Shown here: one piece after another, positions 1 through 10,638 of the stretch
Numbering within the stretch: position 1 is the stretch's first letter
How the letters are laid out: every line of letters starts with the position of its first letter
Program-made: the position numbers and the translations under genes
Notes under the pieces: model-generated
The model's input: only the letters and a program-made list of their open reading frames with translations
What the model was told of the DNA's origin: nothing
Database searches by the model: none
NCBI GenBank assembly: GCA_030512335.1
Contig: JAULSU010000008.1
Location: forward strand, 62,001-126,000
Reading direction: 5' to 3'
DNA: 64,000 bases
DNA from: Immersiella caudata
Taxonomy: Eukaryota; Ascomycota; Sordariomycetes; Sordariales; Lasiosphaeriaceae

Positions 1-1
1 A

Positions 2-1853
2 GTGTCTGGAGACCTCAGTATCATTAGATCCGTGGTTTTGAGGCTTGACAGGGGTGTTAACAATGGAGAGCATTTTGTGCTTGAGGATCCAACTGGCCGC
101 TTGTTTCCCATTTACATGAAAACCATCACCAGTTGGGAAGCGTTCAACTTCATCCTCGAAGACCGGTTCAAGGGTAAGAAGGGTGAGCGACGGACCCGAC
201 GTAAGCTCTACTCCCTCTACGAGAGCGCCAGTCATCTTGAGATTGACTAGTCTGCTTATTTCGAGAGCGCGTTTGTGCCATACCAGAATGTCAACATGAG
301 CCTGATTTGCAAAGCGCTCGCAGCGCCAACGGCTGACGATGGGGATACCGGCTTGTCGAGTTGCCCCTGGTACAAGACTGTGTCCCCAGGCAAGTTGGGC
401 GATCGTGTGCAGTGTTCAACCTGCAAGCGGGATTTCTTACGGATAGTCATCGAGGTGGAAGATTCAGGGGACCCGCTAATACCTCCATCAGCACCCGTGC
501 CCCAAAGCATTGTAGATGTGCAGTTCGGCAAGCCATCCCTGGGAACAGGCAAGCGAGCACGGGAAGATGACGATGACGAAGCCTGCAACGAATGCCGAAG
601 GCCGAAACGATCCAAGACAACCCAATCGGAAGATCGAAAGCGGAAGAGGTCCCGAGAGCCCGACTCCGAGTCAGAATCGGATGAAGAGAACCTTGCCGGC
701 TTGGCTCATGTCACCTTGCAAACCAAGCGGATGCGGTTGTCGGCGCCAGAGAAAAAACATTTCCAAGCAACACAGGTCGATTCATTCGACAATCTTGCCC
801 GAAAGATCCTGGGAGATAATACTGCCGCATCTACGGCTCTTTTCAAGGGGGGCGATAACAGGACGTTGCGCTTCACTGGAGATGCTGGGAATCCTCGGGT
901 GACGGATGTTCCCTCCGATGATGAGTCAGATGAGAATGAGTCTCTACCTCCCGACGGGGCTCAGAAGCAAGACGAAGAGTGTAAGAGGCCACCCGCCAAG
1001 GGTTTCCCAAGCTTAATCTGGCCACTACTGACGCTCCCTGACAGCAATCGAAGCTCGCATTCATCGCATCAAAACCAGAGTTGCCGAGCTGACAGGAAAG
1101 AGTATCGGTGACAGTCAAGAAGGAACAATCCAGCGCTCGATGAATGAAGCTAGGGTACAAAACCCTGAAGCTACTACTGGCACAGAAACAGCAGTCGAAC
1201 CATTGACGCCAGGTATATCCACACCCACCACAGCCCCTGGCTCCAAAGAGTTGCCTGCCACAGATGCAGAAAAGACGGGGCCAGATCGACCAGCAATGTA
1301 TCAGCCACGAAAAGCGACCGAGCTCGACAGGAAAAGGCACGGTATCCCGGCCGGCTATTCCCTCAAAAACTGGGACCCCAAAGAAGACCCAATCGTCCTC
1401 TTCGGATCAGTATTCGACGCGAACTCCCTTGGAAAGTGGATCTACGACTGGACCGTATATCACTATGGGCCAGCGACACCGATTTCCGACATGGCCGGTC
1501 ACTTGTGGCTCCTCCTGATTAAGCTGGCGGGCAAGATCAAGAGGGCGGAAGATATTGTGCCGAGAATCAGGATGAAGGATAACAGAGAGATGATCGAGGA
1601 GTTTATAGAAGCGGGCGGTCGTCTGATGGGCAAATTACGGGAGCTTCTGAAGGCCTGTCAGCTGCGGGTGGAGCCAGCTAAGGAGAAGGGCGAAGTGCTG
1701 GGTAAAGGAGTAGTGATTGAGTTCATCCAGTCGTTATTTGGCAAAGATAAGGAGATTGAAAAGACGGAGAGGTTTATGGCGAGTGCTAGGTTGTGGAACC
1801 TTAGGTTTGACACAAACTGCGAGGATATTCTTAGGAAGCCTACCATCCCTTGA
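2..1853 (+). CDS. Ubiquitin-like (ULD-type) domain protein with conserved C-terminal domain; cut by window start, in-frame stop
   Basis: Reading frame 2 runs from the window edge, so the true start lies outside. Residues 10-90 resemble the fungal ubiquitin-like domain: FVLEDPTGRLFP, then ITSWEAFNFIL, then, after the break, FVPYQNVNMSLIC, which matches the family's FxPGQxVDMSM end. An in-frame TAG at 248-250 lies inside this domain. A short CxxC zinc-like segment and a long acidic/basic linker (about 530-980) follow. An intron fits at 981-1044 (GTAAGA donor, CTGAC branch, ACAG acceptor); splicing joins the frame to a C-terminal domain (SLKNWDP, SVFDANSLGKWIYDWT) that recurs in Sordariomycete proteins of unknown role. 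No GT-AG intron I can find removes the TAG without losing frame, so this copy is either a pseudogene or is translated only from the ATG at 296 (MSLICK). Function is not known; no catalytic residues seen. Confidence 0.6.
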
Positions 1854-2876
1854 TACCTGGAATCTAGTTAGAGGGAGACTTGGATGGAGTGATTGAATGA
1901 GTCTTTGTCACGGGGCGACTCTGTCCTATCTTACATCTTCTCAGTGTGTGCACTTAGAGCAGCCCGTTTCGGCCTGGGTAATGAGGATTCCAAGGATGCC
2001 GAATCATCAGTCCCTTCCCAGACTCCACTCACCAGGCGTCCGGGATGCGCCTGCGGTGGGCTGACTCATTGGGCAGCGCCTAGAGGGACCGGGCTTGACT
2101 CGGTGGGCATCCAGAACCAGAGGACTACGGAAAGGCTGTGGTTGGCAGAGCCTAGGGAGCTGTGAAGGTGGCTGTGAAGGTGGAAGATGTCAAAGACCAG
2201 GGCAGCTCAGATATGCTGGCCGTCAGGTATCGCCAACTCTAGTCTTTGATGCGGTCAGCTTGCCTCCTTTACAGTCCTTGAGCACAGCCTTCCTATCCCT
2301 CTCGTATTGCACAGATCGAAGAATTAAGAACCTGTGTGTGAGTGGTGTATACTATATTGGAGATGAAAATTTATACTAGCACCTGACCCCTTTCTGAGAT
2401 GCTCTGACTGCAGCGGTAGGGTGGCTATGCAGATATCTGCATGGTGCTCAGAGAGATGCCGTCCCTGGTGGCGTCGTCGAGACAATTGGGCGTGGGGCTG
2501 AGTTTTGTTTCCCTCGCGAGTGTATAAATCATGCCTGTCGACCAGGCAGTGCGGTTATTACCTATCTAATTAATTCATGAGTCAAAAACGCCACATGTGC
2601 TGTGCTGCTTCGGAGCACGGGGACGTAAAGTAGGGCTGAGAAAGCCAAGAGTTGACACCAGGGCCTGAACCTGATTGGCTCCGCTGGGCTCCCAAGGCGA
2701 CGAGCCCTTACGGCAGATGTCGTGGACTTGGAGCATATAAGAAATACAACTCCCTGCACACCCCGGAATCCTAAAAAGAAGGTAATGCTACCACGTTGCT
2801 ACCAAGTTCATCCTCAATCAAAACTTTAGTTCAGACTCCAAACATCAAACCCCAACCACAACCCCCTGTCACCACC
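1854..2876. other. Intergenic region, no gene seen
   Basis: About 1 kb of normal base composition with only short ORFs. No tRNA, repeat or conserved protein motif was recognised. The last 140 bp serve as promoter for the secreted protein that starts at 2877. Confidence 0.6.
2735..2741 (+). promoter_or_regulatory. TATA box of the secreted Cys-repeat gene
   Basis: CATATAAG lies about 137 bp upstream of the ATG at 2877. It is followed by a short leader and a CACCACCATG start context. Assignment rests on position and sequence only. Confidence 0.45.
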
Positions 2877-3527
2877 ATGCCACCACCCACCCTCTCCATC
2901 CTCCTCACCACCCTCGCCCTCGCCCTCGTTAGCGAATGCGCCCTAGATCCCGTCTTCCCAAACCTCAAGCTCTCCCAGTACCACTCCGGATGCTCCTCAT
3001 CCACCAAATCCCGCACAAATGACTGCCTCGCCGCCGCCCACCGCTACTGCACCTACACGCACCCCGGAATTGAAGTCGGCAACCCTCAGGAACTTCGCTT
3101 CGACGCGTTCGGCGTCCTCTGCGGCGCCCCCGCTTGGATGGGTGGCGTCCCCAACGCGGACATTCCGGCGTGCATTTCGGAAGGACCGCAGAGTACCGCG
3201 TGCTATAGTACCCTGCGCCGGTACTGCAATGGTCTTGGGCTGGGAGGCGGAAGTGTGCTGGGAATTGTGCAGGAAATTGCACCTGATGCTTTGGGTGTCG
3301 GATGTGTGAAGGTTGATAGATATGAGGAAGTCAAAATGGCGGAGTTGATGAAGTATTATTATGTTTGTAATAAGCCTTCGAAGGGACAGAGTGCTGAGTG
3401 TATCGGGGCTGTGAGGATGTATTGTGCTTCGAAGGGGTTTAAGGGGGGGTTTGTGGCGGAGGAGTTCGCGGATGGGCTCGGGGTTGGGTGTGTTGGGCAG
3501 GGGGGGTATTATTGGGTGGATATTTAA
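2877..3527 (+). CDS. Small secreted protein with three tandem Cys-rich repeats
   Basis: Single exon, 216 residues. The start at 2877 (CACCACCATGC) gives a clean signal peptide (LSILLTTLALALVSECA); the longer frame from 2796 adds residues ahead of it and is not chosen. The mature part holds three copies of one pattern: Cys, four to five residues, aromatic-Cys, a Gly-rich stretch of about 25 residues, a hydrophobic LGVGC/FGVLC end (roughly residues 75-110, 130-165, 185-215). Even cysteine spacing suggests disulfides and secretion. I do not recognise the family; a secreted effector-like or wall protein is the inference. Codon use turns from C-ending to G/T-ending toward the 3' end, which is unusual within one short gene. 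No partner gene is adjacent. Confidence 0.75.
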   Translation: MPPPTLSILLTTLALALVSECALDPVFPNLKLSQYHSGCSSSTKSRTNDCLAAAHRYCTYTHPGIEVGNPQELRFDAFGVLCGAPAWMGGVPNADIPACISEGPQSTACYSTLRRYCNGLGLGGGSVLGIVQEIAPDALGVGCVKVDRYEEVKMAELMKYYYVCNKPSKGQSAECIGAVRMYCASKGFKGGFVAEEFADGLGVGCVGQGGYYWVDI

Positions 3528-3879
3528 GTGAGGCCGGTGGGATTGCTTGGGGATGGCTTACTTTTTTTTCTTGTTTTCTTTTTTGATGTTCCTCTTCTCG
3601 TCACTCGCCTCTTTAGTGCTTCTTTGGTGCTCTGTTACGGTTGCTTACCTACTGCTTTTGACAGAATTAGAGATCCCTGTACCCTCTGCTTCGGAACTTG
3701 TCCACTGGCGGGCTGGATTCTCTCGGGGGCGGCGTGGCACAGATGATGCCGAGAGCTTAGATACTGGATCAATACGCGTCTGAAAGGCAGTTATCGGTGT
3801 AAGTGAGCTCCGGAGCGGGTATAAAGCGCGCTTCCACCGGAGAAATGCCAAGGCCGGAGTTTCCGGAGTGTCCGGAGTC
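3528..3879. other. Intergenic region leading into an AT-rich island
   Basis: Pyrimidine-rich 3' flank of the secreted gene, then three close copies of CCGGAGT between about 3855 and 3876. No gene is seen. Confidence 0.5.
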
Positions 3880-4537
3880 GATACGTGATTAGTAATTAGA
3901 TTCTAAAGCATCCGTTGTTAGTAACCGTCAGAAAATAGCAAAAATACGCCCGCTTTTAACGACCCGTCTTAAACCCGTCTTCAGGTAATCTCTCAATGTC
4001 ACATTAAGATTTTTAGCTGTTATTAGTGATAATGTGAGATTATAATACCACGAGAAATACGTAAGTGTAAGCCGGAGTAGGGATTAGAGTATACGGGAAA
4101 TGTTCCAAGTGGCCCGATTAGCGCAAAGAAGCTGTATAATAGTATCGGTTAGTACCGGGGAGAACCTAATACTTCTTAATAATAATGTAATCTTAAGGGG
4201 AATTTATTTATTAATCCAAAGGATTTTACCGTATGTATACGAGGCAGTAAAAGGGTTTAATACTAAAACGCGTCTTACTTTCCCTTAGTATCACTAACTG
4301 TATAAAACTTATATTTCTCTTTCCCAGTATAATAGATTTAAATATACAGCTTTAAATCCGAGAAACCGTCTAATATGCGTCTTATTTCCACCTTTATGGC
4401 GGCCCCGGGGTTTATAGCCGCGTCTTTAATTCTGTTTAAAGGGGGGACAATTATTACCTTTAATAATGTAATAAAAAGCCTATAAGTTATTTAAGGCGGT
4501 TTAATTCTTGTGATTAATAAACGTATTATAACTGTTT

Positions 4538-5037
4538 TTAAAATTGTAAATCTAGTGCATCTTTTATATATCCACTTGTTAATACCACAAATACTTGAGC
4601 TTGTATAAAAGCTATACCCAACTCAAGCCCTGAGAATGCTATAATAAATACTAAAGGAACTAAACCTAATAAAAAGAAAATAAAACCTGAAGTCATTATA
4701 TTGTAAGTAAAACCAGCTAAAATATGTAATAACATATGACCACTTAATATGTTAGCAGCTAATCTTAAACCTAATGAGATATTTCTAGCTAAATAAGAAA
4801 TAAATTCAATTAAGACTAATAAAGGTAATAAAGCTAAAGGACAACCAGCAGGAACTAATAAAGAGAAAAATTCTAACCCATGTTTTTGGAATCCTAATAT
4901 AGTTGCACCTAGTACTATAGTAAAACTTAGTGCAAATGTTAGTACAAAATGACTAGTAGAGGCAAAACTATAAGGTACCATTCCTATTAAATTATTTATT
5001 AAAATAAAAATAAATAAAGTATAAATAAATGGAAAAT
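4538..5037 (-). pseudogene. atp6: NUMT: nuclear copy of mitochondrial atp6 (ATP synthase subunit a), C-terminal two thirds
   Basis: On the minus strand an open frame encodes a hydrophobic protein that is clearly fungal ATP6. It reads in order FPFIYTLFIFILINNLIG, MVPYSFASTSHFVLTFALSF, ARNISLGLRLAANILSGHML, and the C-terminal end YIKDALDLQF, closed by TAA. The segment upstream of the first internal Met (4981) continues in frame to about 5037, where homology stops, so the N-terminal third is missing. Codon use is A/T-ending, as in mitochondria. The frame is intact with no RIP-type stops although both flanks are heavily mutated; insertion after RIP, or escape as a single-copy sequence, is the inference. 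It is not expected to be expressed in the nucleus. Confidence 0.93.
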
Positions 5038-5274
5038 TTTAATAACCATAAGTAAAAACACCTGGATATAATACCTGATAAGGACGGTTTAAAAAACGCT
5101 AAGGTTGATAAATTATCCCTGTTATAAATACGGTTTTATAAGGCAGACGACCCGAATAACTCAGGTATAAATCTGGTGACGATTAAAAGGTGGAAACGTA
5201 ATAACTACTAATAAAAACGGTAAAACGGTAAGAAAACTAGCTGTAATAATAGTAAAACCAAGATAATATATCTA

Positions 5275-5631
5275 AAGTCCCTAAGGAATATCGGAAGTAT
5301 TTGGTGTTTAAAGAGAAGCTTTTACACCTACCCGATTATAAACCTTACGATTATAAGATTAAACTAAAGCCAAGGGCTTAGTTAAAATCTTTTCCGACTT
5401 ACCACCTTAGGCCCCACCAAGCGGAAGCCCTCTAAAAGTATATTAAGGAAAACCTTACCTTAGGATTTATCCAGGAATCCTAATCACTAGTAAGATACCT
5501 AATCTTATTTATATTTAAGAAAGATAATAAGTTATAAATGGTAATTAATTACTGTTTATTAAATGAAAATATTATTAAAAATCGGTACCCCTTACCATTA
5601 ATTAGTAGGCTTAGTGAAAAAATCACTTATG
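5275..5631 (+). mobile_element. Ty3/gypsy reverse transcriptase relic
   Basis: Plus-strand translation gives the familiar approach to a gypsy RT: PKEYRKYL, LPDYKPYDYKIKLKP, then after stop codons a KEYLxxNLxxGFIxxS-like stretch, FIFKKDN, and INYCLLNENIIKNRYPLPLI. At least three in-frame TAG/TAA codons interrupt it, each explained by a C-to-T or G-to-A change. The frame stops where the LTR-like repeat begins at 5632, so the polymerase centre is missing. It is non-functional. Confidence 0.85.
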
Positions 5632-6154
5632 TGTTACGACCTCTACCTGTTGACGATCAGTCGGCAGGGTCGCTTAAGGGGTTGAGTGGGATAGAGAAGA
5701 ATAATACAGAGGCAAGTCCTTACAGACGGGCTTCACTTGGTCAATAGCGGTCGTATATCACCATAAGCAAAGCAGCACTCTAAGTAGTAATATAGTGGGA
5801 TATAATCAAAGTTAGTTTAATTAATAAGCAAATACTTATATAAGGAACTAGAAAGGTCCCTTATAAACCGTGGCTATAGTAATAGGTTTTTATACCAAAC
5901 AGAATAAGGAATCTAGCTATATAGAACAGTATAATAAAAGGTAACTTATACTTTAATTCATTGCTCTGTGTTTGCCAAAGGAGAGCCACTAAGTGTATGT
6001 GCTTTATCATCCCACAATGCTCTGTCCAGAGCATGCCAAGATAACCGAGCACACCGTGTAAATACAGTCCCTACACACGTTTCCGTACGGTGGTCATACA
6101 TGCCTGCTGCCTGTTTTGGGCGGCATCCCATTCAAGTCCGTCGCCCAGCGTTGT
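5632..6154. repeat. LTR-like repeat (same family as the solo LTR at 16443)
   Basis: It begins TGTTACGACCT directly after the gypsy RT relic and aligns by eye along its length with 16443-16932: shared blocks include GCAAGTCCTTACAGAC, TAATAAGCAAATACTTAT and ATTGCTCTG. The 3' end is uncertain because the last 100 bp are diverged; the resemblance fades near 6154. No target-site duplication was found. It ends about 30 bp before the start codon of the FAD monooxygenase, so it may contribute to that gene's promoter. Confidence 0.65.
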
Positions 6155-6184
6155 GGCCCCTGAATCAACTGACGCTGTCAAGAA

Positions 6185-7541
6185 ATGGCGGACCCAGGTG
6201 GAAGCAAGACTGCTAACCAAACGCCCAAGAAAAAGCATTTTGTTATCGCATGTCATCCCTCTTTAGCGTGGTGATAAATCTAACACACGATAGGTTGGAG
6301 GTTCTCTCGGCGGCCTTGCTGCCGGTATCGCCCTAAAGTCCCTTGGCCATAACACCACCATCCTCGAGCGAAACCCAACAACCCTTCTCCACGACCAAGG
6401 CGCCGGTATCGTCGCCGGCGGACCCGCCCTCGAATTTCTCCGCCGCTACAACCGCTGCAAACGTCAGGAAATTGCCGTCCCCTCAACCCAACGCCAATCC
6501 CTCGACAAAGATGGCAACGTCGTCCACTCCATCGACGCATCCCACAACATGTCCTCCTGGGACCTAACCTACCGCATTTTCCGCGCCAACTACGACGGCC
6601 TCGCCTCTCCCTACTGCGACGTCCCCCCTCCAGACCCAACCAACGGCTGCGCATCCCACCGACACAACTGCACCGTCACCTCCGTCATACAAACCCCCTC
6701 AGGCGGCGTCCTCGTCAAATTCCACGCCACGACTAGCCCCTGTCTCACCTCCTCCCTCACTGCCGACGTGCTCATCGCAGCCGACGGTCCCTCCTCCGCC
6801 ATCCGCTCTCTCTTCCTGCCAGACCTAAAACGCACTTACACGGGCTACTGCGCCCTCCGCGGTATCGTCCCCGAATCCGAAATCTCCCCATCTACGCTCT
6901 CCCTCCTGACCAACCGTTTTACTTTCTTCCACGCCCCGGGCATTCAAATCCTTGCTTATCTCATCCCCGGTCCCAACGGTTCACTCACGCCGGGAGAACG
7001 CCTCGTGAATTTCGTGTACTACACCAACTTCCCTGCTGACTCTGCTAAGCTCGAGGAAATAATGACCGACAGGGAGGGAAATTGCCACAGGGTGACTCTC
7101 CCCCCGGGAATGGTTTCTCCTGTTGCATGGGAGAAGCAAAAGGAGATTGCAAAAGAGAAACTCCCGCCGCAGTTTGCCGAGGCAGTTTGTGCAGCCAAGA
7201 AACCTTTTGTCCAGGCGGTTACGGATGTGCTTAGTCCCGATAATGAGTTCCTCGACGGGAGGGTGGTGTTGATAGGAGATGCGCTAGCGGGATTCAGACC
7301 GCATACGGTGGCGAGTACGAGCCAGGCGGCGTATGATGCGATGTTGTATGCGGATTATGTGGCGGGGGAGATTACGAAGGGGGAGTGGAAGGCGAAGACG
7401 CTGGGGTATGCACGGTATGTGCAGCGGAAAGGGGTGGAGATGGGGGAGAGGAGTCAGTTTGGGGGGTTGGAGTTGGGGGAGTATGTTAGGGATCGGGATG
7501 AGATGTCGAGGCCTATTCGGGAGGAGGAATTTTTGGGGTGA
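6185..7541 (+). CDS. FAD-dependent monooxygenase, 2,6-dihydroxypyridine hydroxylase-like
   Basis: Two exons, 6185-6247 and 6294-7541, giving 436 residues. The intron has a GC donor (GCATGT) with CTAAC branch and TAG acceptor; splicing restores the FAD Rossmann motif VIVGGSLGGLAAG at residues 20-32. Downstream are the second FAD motif AADGPSSAIR (about 183-192) and the GD motif VVLIGDALAGFRPH (D350), all class A flavoprotein hydroxylase marks. The pattern GYCALRGIVPE resembles the dihydroxypyridine/2-polyprenyl-phenol group. It should hydroxylate an aromatic or heteroaromatic ring with NAD(P)H and O2; the substrate is not known. It converges on an MFS transporter gene with a 42-bp gap, which suggests, but does not prove, uptake plus catabolism of one compound. 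The 5' flank is a decayed LTR. Confidence 0.85.
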
Positions 7542-7583
7542 GGGGAGAAGGAGGATGGGATTGAGATTTAGTGGGTGGTCTAT

Positions 7584-9191
7584 CTAAAGGACTAGCTTGA
7601 AGGAGGGCTCGCGGTCGTCGCCGGAGCCGATGAACTTGTCGTACTTTCCTTGGGCTTTGTCGCGGTTGATCTTGATGCAGACCAGCACGTTGCTTAGGAT
7701 TCTGCCACATGTTAATACAGTTCGTCGAAGTAAAAATTAGATTCGTGTGACTTACAAGAACCAACCCGCAACGAGGAGACCCAACACGACACTGTGACCC
7801 TTGTGGAACTTTGGGCCATCCGCATCAGGATACAGAAAGGAGGCATTGATCCCTCCGCAGTTAGCAATGGCAAGCTGAAGTGCAGCTGCCGTAGCCCTCT
7901 TGTAATGTCCAGCCGAGTTGTTCGCCAACCATGCGAGGTTCGGGGGAACACTGCTGTAGACACCAGTGGCCATCATGATGGTCATGCCATACTTGACCTT
8001 GGGATACTCATCGCCGATGTTGGCCATGACAGCATACCCGATGATGGCAATGGGCATGGTGCAGAGCATGACGAGACCACGAACCTTGAGCCGGTCAGAT
8101 ACGAAGGCGACGACGAGGGTCATGCATGCAGCGACAGCATACGGTGGGACCGACATCAACTGTGCCTCGTGAGCTGTGTATCCGAGCCTGACGATGATGG
8201 TTGGAAGGAAGAGCCCGATGGAATAGATGGTTGACAACAGACCGAAGTAAGCGCAGGCGGACAGCCAAGTCAGGGGGTAGGCGCAAGCCCTGCAGACTTC
8301 ACCCCAGGAGAACCTCTCGCTTCCTTCACCGTTGCCAGTCCCGTTCTCAATACCGGATTGACGGGCAATAGCGCAGTCTTTCTCCTCTTGGGTCAAGAAT
8401 GACGCAGTGTCCAGCGTGTTCGGCAGCATGTACCACGTGAAAGCGGCACAGAGGATGGTAAACAGTCCTTCGATGACAAAGATCCAGCGCCAAGCAGTCA
8501 GACCTCCGCGGTCACCAACAGCTCCCATAGCACGGGCAAGAAGTCCCCCAAAGCCGCTGGACAAGGATGTGGACGTGTACAAAACCCCAATCCGTAGACC
8601 GAGCTCCGTCCTGGTGTAAATCGTCGACAGGTAAAGCACCATCGCCGGGAAGAGTCCACCCTCAGCCAACCCAAGAAGTGCCCGAAGGGTGATGAACTGA
8701 TCGAAATTGTGGCAGAAGCCAATGCACGTGCAGAAGAGTCCCCAGAGCAGTGTCATAACGGCGATCCAGATTCTCGGTGTGATCTTCTTCAGGACGAGGT
8801 TGCTGGGGATCTCGCCGGCGATGTAAAGGGGATAGAAGGCGACGAGACCTTGTTGGTACTGGAGTGGGGTGAGGTTGAGCTCCTTGTCCATGCCGTAGAC
8901 CTTTGCGTTGCCGACGTTGGTTCGGTCCAGGAAGGAGGTCAAGACGAGAAGGATGAATACGGGAAGAATTCTAGTCTCGAGTCAGCGCATGGATCTTCTC
9001 TGGTATTGCAGGAAGGAGGCAGACCTGGTGTCAAGTTTCCACAGCAGTCTTCTGGTGAGGCTTTTGGACTTGGGGTCATCCAGGGGCGCTTCAACCGAGG
9101 AGGTCGACTTCACTTCTTCGTTCGACACTGATGAAGCTTTGGCGGGCACGCCCTTATCGTCAGTGTCCTTAACACACTGAGCAGAAGCCAT
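7584..9191 (-). CDS. MFS transporter, allantoate permease (Dal5)/ACS family
   Basis: Three exons, 9191-9025, 8970-7756 and 7701-7584, 499 residues. Introns have GTCTGC...CTGAC...CTAG (54 bp) and GTAAGT...GCAG (54 bp). Residues after the polar N-terminus carry the family's first helix and loop (SFLDRTNVGNAKVYG), PLYIAGEIPSNLVLKK, the RALLGLAEGGLFPAMVLYLS helix and WRWIFVIEGL; twelve helices can be traced. The last exon encodes the cytoplasmic tail that begins VLVCIKINRDKAQGKYD and ends KLVL. These carriers import anionic small molecules (allantoate, nicotinate, tartrate and similar) with protons across the plasma membrane. Substrate is inferred only from the adjacent convergent ring hydroxylase. 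Confidence 0.9.
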
Positions 9192-10638
9192 ATTGAGGCA
9201 AACGTGTTCTTTGACGATTGTTTGAGGTGATGTCGCACAAGGAAGTCGTTGATAAGATCAGTTTCGCCAGAAATCTTGAGTCTTCGACTTGTGCGGTGAG
9301 CGTACCCGCGAGATTTATTTCTGACCGACATGTCTGCCGAGAAGATCCTACCCATGTAACGAAACTCTGATTATCCCCGTATGCTGTCGTGCAATGTAAT
9401 ATCGAGTCACCATTGATGGACGGCTGTCCTGTGCAATCCCCGCACGATAGATGCATCAGGCCAGTTGCAGGGATGCGCGTGTGTAACCATCATGTCGCGC
9501 GGGACGCCAGGCCAGTCGAAGGGCCGGTGAGGTTGCAATAGGCTGAAGAGGTCAATGTTTTGATGCGACAATCTCCTGCCGGGAACTTCTCGGGTCGTAC
9601 AAGCCAGAGAGTTTGTCAGAGTTGGCATGTCTTACAACGGGAAGATGCGCATACTACCTAGCATGGGTAGGTAGTGTTCGGTCATTTCCCTCACCGGGTA
9701 GAGTCGTGATGCGGGGGTGGTACCACTGGTGATGTATCGTCTTTGGTTCACTCTACCAGCTCAAGCGCTTCTATTGGGGGCCATCGGGTATAGGCTCGGC
9801 TACCGTAGCCAGTGGAGAAGAGCAACTGTTGGAAGTGCAACAAAAATGAACACCAGCCGTTGTGCAAGCATCTTGCCCGGAATTCTCCGTACAAAATGGG
9901 TGGCTCTGTCATGTGATGAGTGACGAAGATGTCGCAAGAGCCAGCCGTGCAGTCCATTGATTTGCATCGGAGGTGTGCCCGATCGGTATTCTCCGGCCTT
10001 CCATGCTTCACTCCGGCCAATGGCGGGGTGGAAGAGTCAAGCCGCCCAGCCGCTCCCGAAGCCATCCCGCCTGTAAATTCGACCCTTGCATGTTGCCAAT
10101 GCTCAAAGCTTCAAGGTCGATAGACTGGGCCAAATGATTATCCATTTCAGGATTAGCCGCTGGCCTCAACTGTGGGACCAGTTCCGAAGGCTCAGATTGA
10201 ACCAGCAAACATTCCCGCGAAATTTGGAGTCACGTTGTTTCGGAGTTGACGATTCAAGAGTCCGTTACAGGACCACAAAGAAGCGGGCGAATAGGCCCCA
10301 CTTTTAATAAGAGTATTCACCACGCAATCCATCCTTGACCATCATCGCAATGTCCCTGTCCAAGATGTGTCAAAATCTGGGGGGTGGCTTAGCGCCAAGC
10401 CGAGCCACCGCGAGCAGGGGGTCTATCGGCCCTGTGCTCCGCTAGAGCGCAGGACCTAATGTTCCGGCGCTCTGAGTCTAACGGGGCCGTTTCTTTTATA
10501 CTTATTAGAGCGTATCTCCTGACCTTACTTCCAAAAGGACAAGTCACTTTGCAACTGCACTTCCACTACTCGCAAGCTGAATGACGCGCTCCGCCAGAAG
10601 TTCCACAAGATGCCATTACCAGTGTCGATGCAACAGTG
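9192..10638. other. Intergenic region, no gene seen
   Basis: About 1.4 kb of ordinary composition holding the promoter of the MFS gene. Short ORFs on both strands show no recognisable domain. A small inverted repeat (CTACCTA...TAGGTAG near 9653-9673) is present. Nothing else can be supported. Confidence 0.5.

Larger units (their letters stand above)
3880..6154. mobile_element. RIP-mutated AT-rich transposon island
   Basis: Base composition falls sharply here, and TA-rich words and stop codons fill all frames, as expected after RIP. It contains three identifiable parts: a NUMT (4538-5037), a Ty3/gypsy RT relic (5275-5631) and an LTR-like repeat (5632 to about 6154). The rest (3880-4537 and 5038-5274) is AT-rich sequence without readable protein and is taken as decayed transposon. 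The outer limits are judged from composition only. Confidence 0.7.

Noticed and set aside
174..250. Intron 174-250 to remove the TAG in the first gene
   Set aside because: The donor GTAAGA looks good, but the 77-bp removal shifts frame and soon meets a stop, and it would delete conserved domain sequence.
9653..9673. Inverted repeat CTACCTA/TAGGTAG as a binding site
   Set aside because: Seven-bp arms are common by chance and no gene start is close by.
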